From positions 1 through 9,321 of the forward strand of contig JASHVB010000421.1 of NCBI GenBank assembly GCA_030039695.1: a DNA stretch of 9,321 bases. The letters run 5' to 3'. A program made the translations under genes and the position numbers. The stretch comes from Acetobacteraceae bacterium. GTDB taxonomy: Bacteria; Pseudomonadota; Alphaproteobacteria; Acetobacterales; Acetobacteraceae. How positions within the stretch are numbered: the stretch's first letter is position 1; each line of letters starts with the position of its first letter. Under the pieces are notes generated by a model. The model was not told the origin of the DNA. It made no database searches and saw only the letters and a program-made list of their open reading frames with translations. Of this stretch, positions 6,058 to 9,321 are shown piece after piece.

Positions 6058-7247
6058 CAACAGGAACCCCCCAGCCGCTCTCCGGCATTCGCGTCGTCGA
6101 CTTTACCCAGGTCATGATGGGTCCTTGCGCCACGCAAATGCTGGGCGACTATGGCGCCGACGTTATCAAGATTGAGCGTGTCGGCGCAGGCGATCTGTCC
6201 CGCTGGTCGATCGGCGACGATCCGGGCGGTCAGCAAAACCCGGTATTCTGCAGCCTCAACCGCAACAAGCGGAGCATCGCGCTGGATCTGAAATCGCGGG
6301 CCGGCATCGAGATCGTGCATCGCCTGCTGTCCAAAGCCGATGTCATTGTCAACAATTTCCGTGCCGGCGTCATGCAGCGAATGGGTCTCGGTTACGACGC
6401 GCTGCATAGTGCCTATCCCCGGCTGATCTACGCCGAAGGCACCGGCTACGGCACGCGCGGTCCGTACGCGCACAAAGGCGGGCAGGATATCCTGGCCCAG
6501 GCGCTCAGCGGCGTGATGGCACGCAAATGCGATCCCACCGATGCCCTGACGATCTATCCCACGTCGCTGGCCGACTACTCGGCCGGCATGCATCTCGTGC
6601 AGGGCATCCTTCTGGCGCTGATGCAGCGTGAACGCACTGGCAAAGGCCAGCTGGTGTCGGTGTCGCTCTACGATTCGATGCTGGCGATGCAGATGCAGGA
6701 AGCCGCCATGGCACTGATGCGTGGCGTGGATTTCTCCTGGGGTGCGCTGCCGCACAACGGCGCGTTCGCGACGACCGATGGCGCGCTGGTCGTGGTCGGT
6801 GCATTCAAGGAAAACCCGCTGCGCGAGATATCGCTCGCTGTCGACCTGCCGGATCTCTCCGCCGATCCGCGTTTCTGCACATTCGACCTCGCCATGCGAA
6901 ACCGCACGGCACTGCACGACACGCTGCGTGCGCATTTCGCTACCAACACGACGGCGCACTGGATCGCCGCGCTGGAGGCACGCGACATTCTGTGCGCACC
7001 GGTGCGCAGCTTGCTCGCAGCGCTGGATGACCCGCAGACCGAGATCAACGGCATGACGCTGCGCAAGGCGCAGGACAGCGGCGACGAACTGCGGGTCGTC
7101 GGCTCGCCGGTGCATATGTCCGACGACGGCTTTGTGCTGCGCCGCGCGCCGCCGCGCGTCGGGGCCGATGGCGCCGAGGTGCTTGGCGACGTCGGCTACG
7201 ATGCCAGTGCCATCGCGACGTTGCGTGCCGAAGGCGTACTGGCATGA
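6054..7247 (+). CDS. CaiB/BaiF family (class III) CoA-transferase
   Basis: This 397-residue cytoplasmic enzyme moves coenzyme A from an acyl-CoA donor to a carboxylic acid, probably activating the pathway acid. The N-terminus has L-S-G-I-R-V-V-D-F-T-Q-V at 9-20, L-G-D-Y-G-A-D-V-I-K-I-E at 30-41, and N-R-N-K-R-S-I-A-L-D-L-K at 69-80, all diagnostic. The catalytic Asp is D174 in S-L-A-D-Y-S-A-G-M-H, matching the Asp that forms the aspartyl-CoA mixed anhydride in formyl-CoA transferase. G-Y-G-T-R-G-P-Y at 131-138 and G-Q-L-V-S-V-S-L-Y-D-S-M-L at 198-210 also fit. Length is normal for the family. Both gene ends overlap neighbours by ATGA. The pair with a crotonase recalls carnitine CaiB/CaiD, but the oxidoreductase and importer here are different, so carnitine is not implied. 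Confidence 0.93.
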   Translation: MTTGTPQPLSGIRVVDFTQVMMGPCATQMLGDYGADVIKIERVGAGDLSRWSIGDDPGGQQNPVFCSLNRNKRSIALDLKSRAGIEIVHRLLSKADVIVNNFRAGVMQRMGLGYDALHSAYPRLIYAEGTGYGTRGPYAHKGGQDILAQALSGVMARKCDPTDALTIYPTSLADYSAGMHLVQGILLALMQRERTGKGQLVSVSLYDSMLAMQMQEAAMALMRGVDFSWGALPHNGAFATTDGALVVVGAFKENPLREISLAVDLPDLSADPRFCTFDLAMRNRTALHDTLRAHFATNTTAHWIAALEARDILCAPVRSLLAALDDPQTEINGMTLRKAQDSGDELRVVGSPVHMSDDGFVLRRAPPRVGADGAEVLGDVGYDASAIATLRAEGVLA

Positions 7248-8020
7248 CCGTCTGCCTCGATATCGACGATCACGTCGCGCGTGTCACCATTGATCGGCCG
7301 GAGGCGCTGAATGCGCTCGACCAGGCGGCGACCGACGAACTGGAGGCAATCTGGCTGCGTCTGGAAATGGACGCCAATGTTCGCGCCGTCGTCCTGACCG
7401 GGGCCGGTGAGCGCGCCTTCTGCGCCGGCGCTGACATGCGCGCCGGTGGCGACCGCACTGGCCTGGAATACTGGGCGCACGGCCATCCCACGGGTTTTGG
7501 CGGACTGTCGCTGCGCACGACGCTCGATATCCCGGTGATCGCACGGGTGAACGGCCATGCGCTCGGCGGCGGTTTAGAAATGATGCTCGGCTGCGACATC
7601 GCCATTGCCGCCACGCACGCCACCTTTGGCCTGCCCGAGCCGCGCGTCGGCCGTCTGCCGATTGACGGCGGCATGGTGCTGCTGCCGCGCGTGATCGGCT
7701 ATCGCCGCGCGATGGGTATGATGCTCACCGGCAAGCGTATCGATGCGGCCACGGCGCTGGATTACGGGTTGATCAATGAGGTGGTGCCGGGCGGTGAACT
7801 GGAAACCGCGGTCGAGCGCTGGCTGGCGGAGATCCTCGCCTGTGCTCCGCTATCGCTGCGCGCCATCAAGCAGACGGCGCGCCGCACCTCACACCTGCCG
7901 GCACACGAGGCACAGGCGTTACGCCTGCCGGCAACAATCGCCTGCCTGACATCCGAGGACGGCGAGGAAGGCGTGCGCGCGTTTCTCGAGAAGCGCCCGC
8001 CGGTGTGGGCGGGACGATGA
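7244..8020 (+). CDS. Enoyl-CoA hydratase/isomerase family protein (crotonase)
   Basis: This 258-residue enzyme probably hydrates an enoyl-CoA or dehydrates a hydroxyacyl-CoA made by the neighbouring CoA-transferase. I-D-R-P-E-A-L-N-A-L-D at 16-26, F-C-A-G-A-D at 59-64 and N-G-H-A-L-G-G-G-L-E at 103-112 form the CoA site and oxyanion hole. Both catalytic acids of true hydratases are present: E112 (in G-G-G-L-E) and E132 (in F-G-L-P-E), matching the rat mitochondrial enzyme. The following loop reads L-P-I-D-G-G instead of the usual P-G-A-G-G, closer to the P-D-S-G-G of carnitinyl-CoA dehydratase CaiD, which hints at a polar or branched substrate. GAAGG at 7230-7234 serves as ribosome binding site, and the start overlaps the upstream stop by 4 bases. 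The stop lies in frame 3 bases ahead of the LysR gene. Confidence 0.9.
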   Translation: MTVCLDIDDHVARVTIDRPEALNALDQAATDELEAIWLRLEMDANVRAVVLTGAGERAFCAGADMRAGGDRTGLEYWAHGHPTGFGGLSLRTTLDIPVIARVNGHALGGGLEMMLGCDIAIAATHATFGLPEPRVGRLPIDGGMVLLPRVIGYRRAMGMMLTGKRIDAATALDYGLINEVVPGGELETAVERWLAEILACAPLSLRAIKQTARRTSHLPAHEAQALRLPATIACLTSEDGEEGVRAFLEKRPPVWAGR

Positions 8021-8023
8021 AAC

Positions 8024-9028
8024 ATGGGGCGGGCGGCCACGGCGCGCGCTGCACCTAAACCAAAATTCGCCGCGGCTGGCGCGCCCCAACATCGCACCAA
8101 GCCGTCGCCCCGCCGCATCAACCTCCACTCCGTCGTTCTGCGCTACCTGGTAGAGATCGCCCGTCTTGGCTCGATTCGCCGCGCCTCTGCCCGCCTCAAC
8201 GTCGCGTCGTCTGCGATCAATCGTCAGGTACTGCGGCTGGAGCGTGACCTCGGTACGCGCATCTTCGATCGCCTGCCGTCCGGCATGCGTCTCACGCCCG
8301 CCGGAGAGCTGCTGCTGCAACATGTTCGCGGCACCCTCCAGGACTTCGACAAGCTGCTTGCGGAGATCGACGGCTTGGAGGGTATCCGCAGCGGCCACGT
8401 CAGACTGGCGGCGCTCGACAGTCTGCTGATCAGCCTTATTCCGCGCGCGCTGGAGGAGGTGTCGCGCCGTTATCCCGTTGTCACTTTCACGGCGCTCGCC
8501 GCCGCGCCCGCTGCCGTGCTCACCGCGGTTGCCGGCGGCGAGGTCGAGATTGGTCTGACCTTCGTCATGCCCACCACGCTGCCGCTGCAACTCGTCACGA
8601 GCGCGCCGGCGCCGCTCGGCTGCGTAATGGCACCAGATCATCCCCTTGCCGGTCGTAAGAGCGTCAGCTTCTCCCAACTCGAACCGTATCCCGTCAGCTT
8701 CCAAAGTGATTCGCTCCCCGCGCCAACCGATGCACACGGTGAATTCGCGGCGTTCCGCAACTGCGCGACGGCACGCTTCACATCCAATTCCATCGAGTTC
8801 CAGCGCGGCATTCTGCGCAGCGGACTGGCGGTCGCGTGTCTGACCTCTCTCGGCTTTCAGCGTGAACTTGCAAGCGGTGCGCTGGTCTGGGTCCCGCTCG
8901 CGTCGCCACAACTGAGACAATTGAGAATTGGCCTTTTCATCCCGCAGCGTCGCACGCTTACGCCCGCTGCCGCCCTCGTCGTCGCCACGCTGACCCGCCA
9001 ATTAGAACAACTCGCCGAGGAATCCTGA
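8024..9028 (+). CDS. LysR-type transcriptional regulator with N-terminal extension
   Basis: This 334-residue DNA-binding regulator probably senses the pathway substrate or an intermediate and controls the operon. The winged helix-turn-helix is at about 34-100 (Y-L-V-E-I-A-R-L-G-S-I-R-R-A-S-A-R-L, then A-I-N-R-Q-V-L-R-L-E-R-D-L-G), ending with L-T-P-A-G-E-L-L-L. The effector domain runs about 125-330. It differs from most LysR proteins in two ways: the first 33 residues are a basic Ala/Pro/Arg/Lys-rich tail before the domain, and the gene is inside the operon in the same direction rather than divergent. No other ATG or GTG lies in frame between 8024 and the HTH, so the tail appears real. The ATG has no clear Shine-Dalgarno, so expression may depend on coupling to the crotonase. 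Its stop overlaps the next gene by one base (TGATG). Confidence 0.9.
   Translation: MGRAATARAAPKPKFAAAGAPQHRTKPSPRRINLHSVVLRYLVEIARLGSIRRASARLNVASSAINRQVLRLERDLGTRIFDRLPSGMRLTPAGELLLQHVRGTLQDFDKLLAEIDGLEGIRSGHVRLAALDSLLISLIPRALEEVSRRYPVVTFTALAAAPAAVLTAVAGGEVEIGLTFVMPTTLPLQLVTSAPAPLGCVMAPDHPLAGRKSVSFSQLEPYPVSFQSDSLPAPTDAHGEFAAFRNCATARFTSNSIEFQRGILRSGLAVACLTSLGFQRELASGALVWVPLASPQLRQLRIGLFIPQRRTLTPAAALVVATLTRQLEQLAEES
9017..9021 (+). promoter_or_regulatory. Ribosome binding site for the right-edge gene
   Basis: GAGGA lies 6 bases before ATG 9028, inside the end of the LysR gene. It supports a real start at 9028 even though the gene is cut off by the window edge. Confidence 0.65.
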
Positions 9029-9321
9029 TGGCAACGATCTGTATCGATGGAGCGTTCATTTGCGCGGATACCGACCCACGCCTCGGTAGTATCCTCGTGG
9101 ATGGCCACCACATCAACGCCATCGCCTGGTCTGAACAAGATCGTGCCGCACTCTCCGCCCGCGCCGCCGAGGTCGTGGATGGGAGTGTCCAGAAACTGGT
9201 GGGATCACGCGGCGATTGCGACAGCCGAGTCTGGGCGGCCGATGGGTTGGAACCTCTGACCGAAGCCACAACCAAGCGTCCCATTGTAAACTGCACAGCG
9301 GACTTGCAGCAGCAGGTCGGC
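9028..9321 (+). CDS. Amidohydrolase-like protein, N-terminal part only
   Basis: The frame is open for 98 codons to the window edge. Residues 1-53 look like the N-terminal beta-sandwich of amidohydrolases: I-D-G-A-F-I at 6-11, D-P-R-L-G-S-I-L-V-D-G at 16-26, I-N-A-I-A at 29-33 and A-A-E-V-V-D-G-S at 46-53. In a catalytic member a P-G-x-x-D-x-H-x-H metal site should follow. Here the matching place reads R-G-D-C-D-S-R-V-W (61-69), with both His absent. The protein may therefore be a non-catalytic or diverged homologue, may belong to another family, or the homology may stop near residue 53, where an IS3-like end pattern begins (9185-9207). Strong ribosome binding site and TGATG overlap with the LysR gene place it in the operon. 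If a hydrolase, it would act on a cyclic or acyl amide. Confidence 0.5.
   Translation, partial: MATICIDGAFICADTDPRLGSILVDGHHINAIAWSEQDRAALSARAAEVVDGSVQKLVGSRGDCDSRVWAADGLEPLTEATTKRPIVNCTADLQQQVG

Noticed and set aside
5838..7115. 425-codon minus-strand open frame
   Set aside because: It lies antisense to the oxidoreductase and CoA-transferase genes, both of which carry full family motifs. Its product is His/Arg/Ala-rich, typical of antisense frames in GC-rich genes.
6054..8020. Carnitine pathway (CaiB/CaiD) assignment
   Set aside because: The carnitine transporter, ligase and reductase genes are missing, and the neighbours are a THI5-like importer and an FAD_oxidored protein, so only family-level names are given.
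7919..9001. 360-codon minus-strand open frame
   Set aside because: Antisense to the LysR gene; Arg/Gln/Glu-rich composition expected of a shadow frame.

Overview
The window is GC-rich bacterial DNA. Third codon positions are mostly G or C in the 1943-9321 block, and genes there are packed with stop/start overlaps. The gene content (THI5-like ABC importer, CaiB/BaiF CoA-transferase, crotonase, LysR regulator) is typical of a high-GC proteobacterium of the alpha or beta type with broad organic-acid catabolism. That taxonomic placement is inference from gene content only. No RNA gene, CRISPR array or complete insertion sequence was seen.

Layout. Positions 1-288 hold no convincing gene. Positions 289-1143 encode a nucleotidyltransferase-like protein of uncertain activity, whose codon use is less G/C-biased than the block downstream and whose C-terminal tail is odd. 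Positions 1144-1942 (about 800 bases) are mostly non-coding or decayed, with a short coding-like fragment (1756-1926) and two hairpins. Positions 1943-9321 form one same-strand cluster of eight genes: a Tat-type periplasmic binding protein, ABC ATPase, ABC permease, FAD-dependent oxidoreductase, CaiB/BaiF CoA-transferase, enoyl-CoA hydratase (crotonase), LysR-type regulator, and the start of an amidohydrolase-like gene that runs off the right edge. Apart from an 85-base gap before the oxidoreductase, gaps are 0-3 bases or 1-4 base overlaps, so this is very probably one operon. No rho-independent terminator was found inside it.

How the genes may work together (inference). The importer brings in a small organic molecule, and the flavoprotein oxidises it or an intermediate. 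The CoA-transferase converts the carboxylic acid to a CoA thioester, the crotonase hydrates or dehydrates the thioester, and the LysR protein senses an inducer. If the last gene is a cyclic amidohydrolase, the substrate may be a cyclic amide or N-heterocycle. The importer family is also compatible with pyrimidine-, flavin-, sulfonate- or aromatic-type ligands. The exact substrate cannot be read from the sequence, and I know of no characterised pathway with exactly this gene order.
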